The notes: generated by a model not told the origin, from the sequence alone. 64,000 bases of DNA from CAZPNX01 sp964588285 (GCA_964588285.1 CAZPNX010000005.1:40267-104266), one strand, 5' to 3'; shown: positions 16,166 to 25,426, counted from the stretch's first letter. Made by a program: numbers and translations.

Positions 16166-18007
16166 ATGAACACCTACCGGAGACTGCTGGCCTATCTGAA
16201 GCCCTACCTTAAGCAGGTGGGACTGCTGGTGGCCTGTACCGCGGCCCTGGCGGTCTTTTCCGGGTTCACCCTGGGTATGATCGCCCCCTTCGTCAAGCTG
16301 CTTTTCTACGATGCCGCTTCCGGGGCCGCCGCCCAGCCGGGCCCGCTGCGGCCGGAGCTGGGATCGCTTTTGGCCCATGCCTCCTGGTGGATGCTACAGG
16401 GGGGCAGGCAGGCCGGCATCGCCCGGCTGTGCTGGCTGATACTGGGGGTTTTCCTTTTAAAAAACCTGTTCGGCTACCTGCACCAGCTGCTGACCTTCTA
16501 CATCGAACAGAGGATCACGGCCGACCTTCGCGACGAACTCTACGGCCACCTGCAGAAACTTTCGCTGGGTTTCTTTCAGAGGGTCAAGGCCGGTCAGCTC
16601 ATCTCCCGGTTGACCAACGATGTCAACCTGGTGCGGGGGGCCATCACCGAGGGGACGCTGACGGTCATCAAGCAGGGCAGCCTGGTGCTGGTTTACGCCG
16701 GCTTAGTGTTCTGGGCCTCATGGCGTCTGGCCCTGATAGCCGTGGTGGTACTGCCGCTTTGCATCGGGGCCATCGTTCTCATCGGCCGGAAGCTGCGCAA
16801 GCGGGGGCATCGCTTCCAGGAAAGGATGGCCGACGTCACCGCGGTGCTGGCCGAAACCATTTCCGGCATCAGGCTGGTCAAGACCTTTGCCGCCGAGGCC
16901 TGGGAGCGCCAAAAATTTTTCTCTTTCAACGCCGCCTATTTCCGATCTCTGTTTCGTTACGAAAAACTTTCGGCCCTGACCCCGCCGCTGACCGAGTTCC
17001 TGGGGGCGGTGGCCGGGGTGCTGATCATCTTAGCCGCCAGGGATTACATCGGACCGGGCAGCGCCATCAGCCCGGAGCGCTTCTTCCTCTTTCTGGCAGC
17101 CGCCTTCTCCATGATGCAGCCGCTGAACGGCCTTTCCCGGGTCAACTCCTCGGTGCAGCAGGGGCTGGCCGCCTCGGAGCGCCTGTTCGCCATATTGGAT
17201 GCCAAGCCCGAGATGGAGGACTCGGCCGGCGGGGCGCAGGTGTCCGGCCTTTCACGCGGCATCGCCTTTGACCAAGTGCGGTTCAAGTACCCAGCCGAAA
17301 AGGGCCGTACCGGCGAGGGGAGCGCTGATTTCGAGCTGGTCATACCCAGGCTCAGGCTGTCCCGGGGAGAGCTGCTGGCGGTGGTGGGACCCTCGGGAGC
17401 CGGCAAGTCCACCTTGGCCGACCTCATCCCCAGGTTCTACGATCCGGATTCGGGCACCATCACCTGGGACGGACGAGATCTCAGATCCCTGGACGCCAAG
17501 TCGCTGAGGCAGCAGATAGGCATCGTCAGCCAGGAGACCATTCTCTTCCACGATACTGTTTTCAACAACATCGCCTATGGAATGCCGCAGGCGTCCCAGG
17601 AGTCGGTGGAGGAGGCGGCCCGGGCGGCCAATGCCCATGGTTTCATTGCCAAGCTTCCCCAAGGGTATCAGACCATGATCGGGGAACGGGGAATGCGGCT
17701 TTCCGGGGGAGAGCGCCAGCGGATCTCCATCGCCCGGGCCATACTAAAAAATCCGTCGCTGCTGATATTCGACGAGGCCACCTCCTCGCTCGATGCCGAG
17801 TCCGAAGCCATGGTCCAGGAGGCCATCGACCGGCTGATGAGGGGACGCACCGCCCTGGTCATCGCCCACCGGCTTTCCACCGTCAAGCGGGCCGACCGGA
17901 TCGTGGTCATGGAGAACGGAAGGATTACCGAGTCGGGCAAGCATTCCCAGCTGTTGGCCAGGAAGGGCACCTACTGGAGGCTCTATAACCTGCAATTCAA
18001 GGCCTGA
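16166..18007 (+). CDS. MsbA-like lipid flippase ABC transporter
   Basis: 613-residue homodimer-type ABC exporter, fused membrane domain (about residues 15-340, six helices) and ATPase domain. Walker A is GPSGAGKST (408-416), the signature is LSGGERQRISI, Walker B is LLIFDEATSSLD with the catalytic Glu present, and the switch His is in VIAHRLST. Unlike the pair at the start of the window, all motifs are canonical. The first extracytoplasmic loop is longer than in MsbA (an Ala/Gly-rich insertion at about 50-85). The gene is 66 bases upstream of a family 9 glycosyltransferase, which fits export of lipid A-core. Similar transporters can carry drugs, so the lipid role is inference. Confidence 0.88.
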   Translation: MNTYRRLLAYLKPYLKQVGLLVACTAALAVFSGFTLGMIAPFVKLLFYDAASGAAAQPGPLRPELGSLLAHASWWMLQGGRQAGIARLCWLILGVFLLKNLFGYLHQLLTFYIEQRITADLRDELYGHLQKLSLGFFQRVKAGQLISRLTNDVNLVRGAITEGTLTVIKQGSLVLVYAGLVFWASWRLALIAVVVLPLCIGAIVLIGRKLRKRGHRFQERMADVTAVLAETISGIRLVKTFAAEAWERQKFFSFNAAYFRSLFRYEKLSALTPPLTEFLGAVAGVLIILAARDYIGPGSAISPERFFLFLAAAFSMMQPLNGLSRVNSSVQQGLAASERLFAILDAKPEMEDSAGGAQVSGLSRGIAFDQVRFKYPAEKGRTGEGSADFELVIPRLRLSRGELLAVVGPSGAGKSTLADLIPRFYDPDSGTITWDGRDLRSLDAKSLRQQIGIVSQETILFHDTVFNNIAYGMPQASQESVEEAARAANAHGFIAKLPQGYQTMIGERGMRLSGGERQRISIARAILKNPSLLIFDEATSSLDAESEAMVQEAIDRLMRGRTALVIAHRLSTVKRADRIVVMENGRITESGKHSQLLARKGTYWRLYNLQFKA

Positions 18008-18073
18008 GCCTTTAGCTGCAGATGAAGCAGATAAGCGGCAAGAAAACGGGATCAAATTCACTTATACCCTGAA

Positions 18074-19174
18074 ATGCGGCCCCCCCAATTAGAAAAAATC
18101 CTCAAACGTTCGCTCATCCGGCTGCTGGGCTGGCTGATCCCGGACAAAACCTATCGCCCTGACGAAGTCGGACTGGAGTCGATAAAAAGCATCCTGGTCA
18201 TCCGCCAGCACGACCAGCTGGGCGATCTGCTCCTTTCCACTCCGGCCTTCCACGCCCTTAGGCAGCGTTTTCCCGAGGCGCGGATTGCCGTCGTTGTCCG
18301 CCACTACACCCATGCCGTCCTTCTTCATAATCCGGATATAGACCAGATGATGGTTTTCCCGGAAAAACTGCGTCTGGCCTCGCCGCGGCGGCTGTGGAAG
18401 CTTTTGAAGGGACTGAGGCAGCATTATGACCTGGCGGTGGTGCTGAACACCGTCTCCCACTCGCTGTCAAGCGACATTTTGGCCTGGCTCTGCGGCGCCC
18501 GCTGGCGGCTGGGCTCGGCCGAACATCCCTTCCCGGGAAGGCGGGGGGCGCCTTTCTACAACATTATAGCCCCGGTTCCGGCTGCCAGGCCGCACGAAAC
18601 GCTTCGAAACTTGGCCATTCTGGAATACCTCGGCGTTAAAGCTGGAGACCTTGGGGAAAGAATCGGACTAACTGCCCAGGAGAGGGATTACGGAGAGGAG
18701 GTGCTCTGGAAGCATCACCTGTTGCCGGAGAAGACCATCGGCCTGAACCTGGGGGCCTACAAGATGCCCAATCGTTGGCCCTACCAAAGCTATGCCGCCC
18801 TGGCCGACTGGCTGGTGGGGGAGCTCGGTTTTCAAGCGGCCGTCTTCTGGGGACCCAGGGAGGAGGATCTGGGCGAACTTTTCCTGGGAGCGGTCAACGC
18901 CGAAGTGACCCCGCTGCCGGGTCTGGACATCAGGCAGCTGGCCGGGGTCCTCAGCCATCTGAGGATGGTGGTCTGCAACGATACCGGCATCATGCACCTG
19001 TCGGCCGCGGCCGGGACGCCGACCTTCGCCATATTCGGCCAGAACGATCCGGAATACTGGAGGCCGCTCAATAAGAATTTCTACGGGGTCTGGGGTCCGG
19101 ACAAGACCAAGGCCTCGGCCGACCTGGAGACGGTAAAATCCGGCATCAGGCGGCTGCTGGACAGAACCCAATAG
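18074..19174 (+). CDS. Glycosyltransferase family 9 (heptosyltransferase-like)
   Basis: 366 residues of the ADP-heptose:LPS heptosyltransferase family. The N-terminal Rossmann half has IRQHDQLGDLLLSTPAFHAL, the typical donor/acceptor start motif with conserved Asp and Gly. The C-terminal half has TIGLNLGAYKMPNRWPYQSY and NDTGIMHLSAAAGTPTFAIFG, the signature that binds the nucleotide sugar. It adds a sugar, probably a heptose, to the lipopolysaccharide core on the cytoplasmic face. The first 40 residues are a hydrophobic, basic extension (LIRLLGWLIPDKTYRP) that may touch the membrane. Downstream of the MsbA-like gene and likely in the same operon. Confidence 0.9.
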   Translation: MRPPQLEKILKRSLIRLLGWLIPDKTYRPDEVGLESIKSILVIRQHDQLGDLLLSTPAFHALRQRFPEARIAVVVRHYTHAVLLHNPDIDQMMVFPEKLRLASPRRLWKLLKGLRQHYDLAVVLNTVSHSLSSDILAWLCGARWRLGSAEHPFPGRRGAPFYNIIAPVPAARPHETLRNLAILEYLGVKAGDLGERIGLTAQERDYGEEVLWKHHLLPEKTIGLNLGAYKMPNRWPYQSYAALADWLVGELGFQAAVFWGPREEDLGELFLGAVNAEVTPLPGLDIRQLAGVLSHLRMVVCNDTGIMHLSAAAGTPTFAIFGQNDPEYWRPLNKNFYGVWGPDKTKASADLETVKSGIRRLLDRTQ

Positions 19175-19289
19175 AGCCGCCTGCCGTCAGGGGGCGGCCG
19201 GCGGCCCAGCCCCTAGCGATGAAGGCAGGCTTCGGCGGGGGAGTTCAAAAGGTTAAATATTTCATGAAATAAAAAGTCTACCAATCCCC

Positions 19290-19341
19290 TTGACATAACG
19301 GGGATTTTGAGTTATAATGGAACTGACCAGTCAGTTCCATT
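19290..19341 (+). promoter_or_regulatory. Consensus promoter with embedded TetR operator
   Basis: TTGACA (19290-19295), 17 bases, TATAAT (19313-19318): a perfect sigma70 promoter. A 26-bp palindrome with 12-bp arms (19316-19327 and 19330-19341, centre CA) overlaps the -10 and the start point. Bound repressor would block RNA polymerase. The palindrome ends six bases before the TetR-family start codon, a classical autorepression layout. Confidence 0.9.
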
Positions 19342-19347
19342 ATTTTT

Positions 19348-19947
19348 ATGCGACAGTTAACCGAGAGAAAAAAAGAGGAGATCCTGAAGGCGGCAGCCAG
19401 GGTGTTCGCCCAAAGGGGGTTCCAAAGCGCCCTGGTGGAGGAGGTGGCCCGGGCGGCCGGGGTGGGCAAGGGCACGGTCTACCGCTATTTCAAGGACAAG
19501 GAGGACTTGTTCTTCTCCATCATCGACCATGCCGTAGCTAAGCTGATCGACTCCATGAAGCAGGCCTCCCGTTCCGGAGGCGAGCCGGCCGATTGCCTGC
19601 GGGGGATATTCGAGGCCCTGGCCGACTTCGCCCTCGATAACAAACCTTTCTTCAAGCTGCTCCACCAGGTCGATCCCCGCCATCGGATGAAGCGTTTCGG
19701 GCATATACGCCGTCAGAACCAGCGGATTCTATCCATAACCGAGGACGTGATCCGAAAGGGGATGAAGAGCGGCGACTTTCGTCGGGGCGATGCCCGGCTC
19801 TGGGCCCTGGCCGCCGCCAGCGCCGCCAACAGCGTCTACATGGCCGGCATCCGGGAGCCTAAAAAAAGGACCACCGATTTCCTTCTGGACCTGATGCTTT
19901 GGGGGATGGCCGCCGGACGCGAAACAAAGGGAAAGATCTTAACGTAA
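19348..19947 (+). CDS. TetR/AcrR-family transcriptional repressor
   Basis: 199 residues. N-terminal HTH domain with the family pattern: EEILKAAARVFAQRGFQSAL, then VEEVARAAGVGKGTVYRYFK (about residues 33-52) and DKEDLFFSI. The C-terminal ligand domain is helical and variable; PADCLRGIFEALADFALDN resembles regulators of multidrug pumps. The start lies only about 23 bases from the predicted transcription start and has no Shine-Dalgarno. The gene precedes a TolC-MacA-MacB set by about 300 bases in the same direction, so it probably controls that pump and itself through the palindrome at 19316. Confidence 0.92.
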   Translation: MRQLTERKKEEILKAAARVFAQRGFQSALVEEVARAAGVGKGTVYRYFKDKEDLFFSIIDHAVAKLIDSMKQASRSGGEPADCLRGIFEALADFALDNKPFFKLLHQVDPRHRMKRFGHIRRQNQRILSITEDVIRKGMKSGDFRRGDARLWALAAASAANSVYMAGIREPKKRTTDFLLDLMLWGMAAGRETKGKILT

Positions 19948-20020
19948 TCATAATGAGCCAAAGGTTAAACCCAAGCGACCGGTGGAAAGTCAAATAAAAG
20001 ATAGGACTAATTCTGATAGG

Positions 20021-20101
20021 TCGAATAAAAACACAAAGGCACGAAGGAATATATCTATTTTTAGGAACATCTTGGTGTTCTTTGAGTCTTAGTGTTTCGA
20101 A
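20021..20101. repeat. Imperfect palindromic repeat of the CACAAAG/CACAGAG family
   Basis: In the 297-base gap between the TetR-type gene and tolC, AAAACACAAAGGCACGAAGG (20028-20047) is echoed in inverse by a right arm at about 20071-20101 (CTTTGAGTCTTAGTGTTTCGA). The arms are imperfect. It resembles the better-preserved element at 32169-32252. The rest of the gap shows no gene or clear promoter. Confidence 0.5.
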
Positions 20102-20244
20102 ATATTTAAAAATGGTACGGTAGAGTCTGCACCGAGCAGTTCGCCAGTCTTACTGTAACACTTGCCGTAGTGCTCACCGCAGGTTTACATACCCGTCCGC
20201 CGTGGAAAGATAACTTCCCTCGTCAGCAAACACCGGGTAAAACC

Positions 20245-21567
20245 ATGAAAAATTTCATACTCACTGCCATTCTGCTGTCGGCGAGTCCATCAGCAAACGC
20301 TTTTGCTCAGGAGGCGCCGCCGCCCAAGGTCTTGACGTTGGAGCAATGTCTGAAGATGGCCTTTGACAACAGCCCCGAGTTGATTAAAGCCCGAAGCTCC
20401 AGGACCGTGGGCTCGGCCGGCTTGCAGACTTCAGCCTCGGCGCTACTTCCCAGGCTTTCGGCCAGCTCCTCCTATACCCAGAGCGGCCCGGCCTCTTCTG
20501 TGGCGCGCGATGCTTTCGGCAATCCCGTATTAAGCGAGGGGGGACACAGCAACAGCTACCGCACCAGCATAAACGCCAGCCAGAGCCTGGTAAACCTATC
20601 CAACTGGGCCAACCTCAAGGGCTCGATCAACGAGAACCAGGCCTCGGCCGCAGCCTATGCCCAGTCACTGGCTAACCTGTCCTACCAGGTCAAGGACGCC
20701 TATTACAGCCTGATCAAGTTGCGCAAGGCGTTGGAGGTGGCCCAGGCCTCGGTGGAGCAGGGCCGGGAACAGGTGACCAAGGCCAGGATCATGCACCAGC
20801 TGGGCTCCATCAGCAAGTCGGATTTTTTGAAATTCGAGATCACCCTGTCGCAGAACCGGGTGGCCCTGCTGGAGGCCAGGAAGGCCCTGGCGGCCGGCCA
20901 GCAGGCCCTGAGGGCGCTGATCAACGCCGAGGGAGATTTCGAAGTGGACGACCGGATGGCTTTCCCCGATACTGCGGCCGCGCCTCTGTCGCGCGACTCC
21001 CTGCTGGCCCTGGCCAGGCAGAGAAACCCCGGATACCAGGCGGCCCGGGAGCGCTGTCAGGCGGCCCGCGATTACCTTTGGTCGGCCTGGCTGTCAAAGC
21101 TGCCCAGCCTGGGGGCCGGATACAGCTACGGTTATTCTGACTCGCTGCAGTTTCGCGATTCCCGCAGCTGGAACCGGCACGACAGCTGGAGCTTCTCGCT
21201 CACCCTTAACTGGAACATCTTCGACGGCACGGCGGCCGAGGCCCAAATACGACGGGCCAGAGCCCAGGCAGCTTCGGCCGAGGCCGACTGGATGCTGGCC
21301 CAGCGGAACTTGGCCTCCGAGGTCGACCAGGTCTTCATCGAATGGCAGGCGGCCAGGGAGGAGATTTCCCTGGTCGGGGACCTCAAGCTCCGGGCCGAGG
21401 AGGACTTCCGGCTGACCACCGAGAAACACCGCCTGGGGGCGGCCTCCACTTTGGACCTGCTGACCAGCCAGGTCAACTACAACCAGTCGCAGCGGGAGGC
21501 GGTCAACGCCATCTGCTCCTATTACCTGGCCCAGGCCAAGGTGGACCAGCTGCTGGGCAAGCGTTGA
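20245..21567 (+). CDS. TolC-family outer-membrane efflux protein
   Basis: About 440 residues from the ATG at 20245; in-frame sequence upstream to 20170 gives no signal peptide, whereas this start gives MKNFILTAILLSASPSANA with cleavage near AFA-Q. Two TolC/OEP repeats are visible, each with long amphipathic helices: LTLEQCLKMAFDNSPELIKA starts the first and SLLALARQRNPGYQAARERC the second. RLGAASTLDLLTSQVNYNQS is the typical end of the second. It forms the trimeric channel and periplasmic tunnel of a tripartite exporter. The adaptor gene follows 25 bases later, then the ABC ATPase and permease. Confidence 0.92.
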   Translation: MKNFILTAILLSASPSANAFAQEAPPPKVLTLEQCLKMAFDNSPELIKARSSRTVGSAGLQTSASALLPRLSASSSYTQSGPASSVARDAFGNPVLSEGGHSNSYRTSINASQSLVNLSNWANLKGSINENQASAAAYAQSLANLSYQVKDAYYSLIKLRKALEVAQASVEQGREQVTKARIMHQLGSISKSDFLKFEITLSQNRVALLEARKALAAGQQALRALINAEGDFEVDDRMAFPDTAAAPLSRDSLLALARQRNPGYQAARERCQAARDYLWSAWLSKLPSLGAGYSYGYSDSLQFRDSRSWNRHDSWSFSLTLNWNIFDGTAAEAQIRRARAQAASAEADWMLAQRNLASEVDQVFIEWQAAREEISLVGDLKLRAEEDFRLTTEKHRLGAASTLDLLTSQVNYNQSQREAVNAICSYYLAQAKVDQLLGKR

Positions 21568-21592
21568 TTTCGATACTTTAAGGAGAAACCAG

Positions 21593-22876
21593 ATGAACCT
21601 TAGGAAGGTGGCCGGGAACAGGAAGGCGCTGGCGATCGCCGCCGGCGTCCTGCTGGTGGCGGCGCTGGTGACGGCCAACGTCCTCCGCGGGGCCAAGAGG
21701 ACCGGCGTCCAGACTGCCAAGGCGAGGAAGGGCCAGATAATATCGACCGTCTCGGCGCCGGGCAGCGTCAAGGCGGTGACCGAGGTCAAGATCTCGGCCT
21801 ATGCCATGGGCCGGATCACCCGTCTGCCGGTGAAGGAGGGCGACAGCGTCAGGAAGGGGCAGGTGCTGGTGCAGATAGACCCGGCCAATTACGCCGCCCA
21901 GGTTAAGCAGGCCCGGGCCAGCGTCGAGCTGAACAAGGCCAGCCTGGCGCAGAGCGAGCTTGTCTACCAGCGAAACCAGGAGCTTTTTTCCAAGGGGCTG
22001 CTGTCGCAGGAGCAGTTCGAGCAGGTGGAGACGGAATACCGGCTCAGCCAGGCCCGCTACACCCAGGCCGAGGCTTCGCTGGACCAGGTCCAGGACATGC
22101 TGGGCAAGACGACCATAACCTCACCCATCAGCGGGACCGTGGTCCAGCTCAACGTGGAGCTGGGCGAGGTGGTGGTCACCGGGACCATGAACAATCCCGG
22201 CTCGGTAATCATGACCGTGTCCGACATGTCACAGATGGAGGTCGAGGCCCAGGTGGACGAGAGCGACGTCAGGGACATCGCGGTCGGCCAGCCGGCCGAG
22301 ATCGAGGTCGACGCCATCCCCGGCCGGACCTTCAAGGGGACGGTCTCCGAGGTGGGCAACGCCGCCATCGCCACGGCTGCCTCCTACACCAGCACCGGCA
22401 GCACCGCCTCGGTCAACTATACGGTGCGGGTCAGGTTCGATCAGGCCTCGCCGCTGTTGAAATCGGGAATGTCGGCCAACGTGGAGATCACCACCGCCAA
22501 CAAGAAGGATGTTCTTTTGGTGCCCATCCAATCGGTGGTGATGCGCAAGGTGGAATCCGAAAAACGGCAGGCGGAGCGGCCCAAGGGAAAAAGAAAGGGC
22601 CGGGCCTGGGCCGAGGACACCTTGTCCGAGGGGAAGAAGAGCAAGGAGAAGGACCAGGAGGTGGTCTATCTGGTGCAAAAGGGCCGGGCGGTCATTGCCC
22701 CGGTCACCACCGGCGTCTCGGACCAGGACAACATCGAGATCACCGGGGGCTTGGAGGAGGGTCAGGAGGTGGTCAAAGGGCCGTTTCGGGAGCTGCGGAA
22801 CCTGAAGCACCAGGACCGCGTCAAGATCGAGAAAGGCAAATTGGGCAAGAAGCCGAACCGGGGAGGCGAGAGGTAG
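21593..22876 (+). CDS. MacA/HlyD-type periplasmic adaptor
   Basis: 427 residues of the membrane fusion protein family. An N-terminal anchor helix (ALAIAAGVLLVAALVTANVL) precedes a lipoyl-like half (GSVKAVTEVKISAYAMGRI, VKEGDSVRKGQVLVQID), an alpha-hairpin (about 105-165, QARASVELNKASLAQSELV and onward), the second lipoyl half (KTTITSPISGTVVQLNVELG), a beta-barrel and a membrane-proximal domain. Between residues 315 and 355 there is a Lys/Glu/Arg-rich insertion (EKRQAERPKGKRKGRAWAED) that is unusual and probably a flexible loop. Good Shine-Dalgarno (AAGGAG). It joins the inner-membrane MacB-like pump to TolC. Confidence 0.9.
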   Translation: MNLRKVAGNRKALAIAAGVLLVAALVTANVLRGAKRTGVQTAKARKGQIISTVSAPGSVKAVTEVKISAYAMGRITRLPVKEGDSVRKGQVLVQIDPANYAAQVKQARASVELNKASLAQSELVYQRNQELFSKGLLSQEQFEQVETEYRLSQARYTQAEASLDQVQDMLGKTTITSPISGTVVQLNVELGEVVVTGTMNNPGSVIMTVSDMSQMEVEAQVDESDVRDIAVGQPAEIEVDAIPGRTFKGTVSEVGNAAIATAASYTSTGSTASVNYTVRVRFDQASPLLKSGMSANVEITTANKKDVLLVPIQSVVMRKVESEKRQAERPKGKRKGRAWAEDTLSEGKKSKEKDQEVVYLVQKGRAVIAPVTTGVSDQDNIEITGGLEEGQEVVKGPFRELRNLKHQDRVKIEKGKLGKKPNRGGER

Positions 22877-23064
22877 CATCAGGGGTAATCTCGATTTATT
22901 GCCTTTTAACCGAAAAGGCCGCAGAGATGATTTTGAATCGAATTTTTCAAAATCAATATTTACAACCGCTATCCTTTTCCTTGTACGAATAAGAATACTC
23001 GATACAGGGCAAGCTTTGGGGGTATTGCGGTTAAGCCGGATGGAGAATGTTTAAGGGTTACCTC

Positions 23065-23757
23065 ATGATGATACGAATGGAGGGTCTGAGCAAGGTCTAC
23101 CAGATGGACGGGGTCAAGGTCGAGGCCCTTAAGGGTGTGTCCCTGGAGGTGGCCACCGGCGAGTACGTCTCCATCATGGGGCCTTCGGGTTCGGGCAAGT
23201 CGACCCTGATGAACCTGATCGGCTGCCTGGACACCCCGACCGCCGGCCGCTATGTCTTGGACGGGATCCAGGTGTCGCAGATGGACGATGACCAGCTGGC
23301 GGCGGTGCGCAACAGGAAGATAGGTTTCGTTTTTCAGACCTTCAACCTGCTGCCGCGCTCTTCGGCCCTGAACAACGTCGAGCTGCCCATGCAGTACGCC
23401 GGGGTCGATGTCAAAACCAGGCGGGAGCGGGCCCAGGCCTCGCTGGAATCGGTGGGCCTGGGCAATAGGATCCACCACAAACCCACCGAGATGTCGGGGG
23501 GCGAGAGACAGAGGGTGGCCATCGCCCGGGCCTTGGTCAACAATCCGGCCATCCTGCTGGCCGACGAGCCCACCGGCAATCTGGACAGCCGCACCGGGGT
23601 GGAGATCATGGCCATCTTCGACCGGCTGCACCAGCAGGGCAAGACCATCATTCTGGTGACCCATGACCAGCGGATCGGAGAACACGCCAACCGAATGGTG
23701 AGCCTGCTGGACGGCCAGGTGGTCTCCGACAAACCGGTAGCTAGGGGGAAGGGATGA
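23065..23757 (+). CDS. MacB/LolD-type ABC ATPase
   Basis: About 230 residues. Walker A is GPSGSGKST, followed by NLIGCLDTPTAGRYVLDG (family hallmark), signature MSGGERQRVAIARALV, and Walker B ILLADEPTGNLD. The fragment VFQTFNLLPRSSALNNVELP is typical of the MacB/LolD group. The start is set at the ATG at 23065 (AAGGG seven bases ahead, natural family N-terminus MIRMEGLSKVY); an ATG at 23047 would add six residues. It powers the separately encoded permease and overlaps its start by four bases. The 190-base gap after macA contains a small hairpin (22929-22951) but no gene. Confidence 0.9.
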   Translation: MMIRMEGLSKVYQMDGVKVEALKGVSLEVATGEYVSIMGPSGSGKSTLMNLIGCLDTPTAGRYVLDGIQVSQMDDDQLAAVRNRKIGFVFQTFNLLPRSSALNNVELPMQYAGVDVKTRRERAQASLESVGLGNRIHHKPTEMSGGERQRVAIARALVNNPAILLADEPTGNLDSRTGVEIMAIFDRLHQQGKTIILVTHDQRIGEHANRMVSLLDGQVVSDKPVARGKG

Positions 23758-24989
23758 ACATCTGGGAATCGATACGACTGGCCTTCGACGCCATCCGGGC
23801 CCACAAGTTGCGCTCCGGCCTGACCACCCTGGGCATCATGATCGGGGTGCTGACGGTCATCGGCATGCTGGCCCTGGTAGACGGCTTCAACAAGATGGTG
23901 GCCAAACAGCTCTCCAGCCTGGGAACCACCACCCTCTATGTCCAGAAGCAGGGGCTGGTGATGAGCCACGATGACTGGCTGAAGACCCGGGGACGCAAGA
24001 ACCTGACCATTGCCGACGCCAATGCCGTTTTGGAAAACTGCCCCTCGGTGGAGCGGGTGGCCCCCATACTGGAAAGCATGTCCAACGTCAAGTACCTGAA
24101 GCAGGAGGTGATGGGCAGCGATATCCTGGGCACCACCCCGGATTACCAGTTCATCGCCAACCACGAGATGGCCGACGGCCGGCCCATGTCCTCGGTCGAT
24201 TTGGAGCACAGCCGCAACGTGGCCATCATCGGCTGGACCCTGGTGGACAAGCTGTTCGGCAGCCAGGACCCCCTGGGCAAGGAGATCATCATCCAGGGCA
24301 ACCGCTTCGAGGTCATCGGGACCATCGCCAAGAAGGGCTCTTTCCTGGGCAACGACCAGGACAACATCGCCGTCATCCCCATCTCCGCCTTCCAAAAAAT
24401 ATTCACCGGCCGGGTGCGCTCCCGGGGCGGCGGCTCGGTGACCATCGCCGTCCAGCCCTTAGACGCCGACCATGTGGAGTTGGCCCGCGACGAGATCACC
24501 GAGCTGCTGCGCCGCCGCCGAAAGGTGCCGCCCTCAAAGCCCGACGATTTCGGCATCGTCACCGCCGACCAGCTGATGGACATCTTCAAGAAGATCACCG
24601 CCGGGGTCTTCGGCCTGATGATCGGGGTCACCCTGCTGTCGCTTTTGGTGGGCGGCATCGGCATCATGAACATCATGTTGGTGTCGGTCTCGGAGCGCAT
24701 CAAGGAGATCGGGATCCGCAAGGCCATCGGGGCTCGCAAGCGCGACATCATGCAGCAATTCATCATCGAGGCGGTGGCCCTGTCCTCGGTGGGGGGCGTC
24801 ATCGGGATGGTGCTGGGCTTCGTCATGGCCGGGATCATCTCCCTGACCATCAAGCTGCCGTCGACCGTCACCTGGTGGTCGGTGCTTTTAGGCTTCGGAT
24901 TCTCGGCGGCGGTGGGCATCTTCTTCGGCTGGTACCCGGCCCGCCGGGCGGCCGAGATGGACCCGATAGAGGCGTTGAGGTACGAGTAA
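23754..24989 (+). CDS. MacB-type ABC permease
   Basis: 411 residues with the type VII ABC topology: one N-terminal helix (SGLTTLGIMIGVLTVIGMLA), a large periplasmic MacB-PCD domain (about 45-270), and three C-terminal helices forming the FtsX domain, with IGIMNIMLVSVSERIKEIGI and RKAIGARKRDIMQQF as hallmarks. The C-terminus GWYPARRAAEMDPIEALRYE is the standard family end. It couples ATP use in the cytoplasm to periplasmic conformational change, pushing substrates (macrolides, siderophores, peptides or lipoproteins in known cases) through MacA and TolC. The four-base overlap with the ATPase indicates coupled translation. Confidence 0.93.
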   Translation: MNIWESIRLAFDAIRAHKLRSGLTTLGIMIGVLTVIGMLALVDGFNKMVAKQLSSLGTTTLYVQKQGLVMSHDDWLKTRGRKNLTIADANAVLENCPSVERVAPILESMSNVKYLKQEVMGSDILGTTPDYQFIANHEMADGRPMSSVDLEHSRNVAIIGWTLVDKLFGSQDPLGKEIIIQGNRFEVIGTIAKKGSFLGNDQDNIAVIPISAFQKIFTGRVRSRGGGSVTIAVQPLDADHVELARDEITELLRRRRKVPPSKPDDFGIVTADQLMDIFKKITAGVFGLMIGVTLLSLLVGGIGIMNIMLVSVSERIKEIGIRKAIGARKRDIMQQFIIEAVALSSVGGVIGMVLGFVMAGIISLTIKLPSTVTWWSVLLGFGFSAAVGIFFGWYPARRAAEMDPIEALRYE

Positions 24990-25051
24990 AAAGTCGGAGT
25001 TTTAAAAAAACCGAAGTCATTGATAAAAATCGGGGAATCGTTAATATAGAC

Positions 25052-25083
25052 AAAGCCGTCCTGAAAGGGGCGGCTTCTTTTAT
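25052..25083 (+). terminator. Intrinsic terminator after the efflux operon
   Basis: AAAGCCGTCC (25052-25061) pairs with GGGGCGGCTT (25067-25076) with one mismatch, followed by CTTTTATT. It closes the TolC-MacAB-type operon 62 bases after the permease stop. Confidence 0.75.
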
Positions 25084-25084
25084 T

Positions 25085-25172
25085 GTGTCGGGACACTAAA
25101 AGATAAAGCATTGAGTATAAAATGATTAAATATACGGCGACATCACTGTCGCCGGATGGCGACATGTCGCCG
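25085..25172. repeat. Cluster of short GC palindromes in an otherwise empty 400-base gap
   Basis: Between the terminator and the promoter at 25427 I see no gene. The stretch holds GTGTC-GG-GACAC (25085-25096), GGCGAC-6 nt-GTCGCC (25136-25153) and the perfect palindrome GGCGACATGTCGCC (25158-25171). The two GGCGAC hairpins sit four bases apart. They stand out because the flanks (25097-25131 and 25172-25426) are AT-rich. They could be a protein-binding site or a remnant of a mobile palindromic repeat. Confidence 0.5.
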
Positions 25173-25426
25173 ATCCTGTTATGTTATATCATGCAGCAAG
25201 TTATTTCCAGCCAAGCGACACTGCGGCGATATAGGGTGAGTAAAATCAGGTGCATATCCGATCCGGCTGGGTAAAAGGCGTTAAATTTTTTCGCCTGCGC
25301 ACCCGCATGGTTTTTTAGCCTGTCAAACGAAAGACACGGAGCCTGCTTTTTGGCATGATTATTATATATATCATATAGTGAGAGGCCATTCAACGTAAGG
25401 ATTTTTCTTTGGCCCGCATTTTTTTC

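Noticed and set aside
19175..19260. Terminator after the glycosyltransferase
   Set aside because: GC-rich inverted repeats exist (GCCGCC/GGCGGC) but no T-run follows, so support is weak.
25135..25172. GGCGAC repeats as a CRISPR array
   Set aside because: Only two short palindromic units with no regular spacers and no cas genes.
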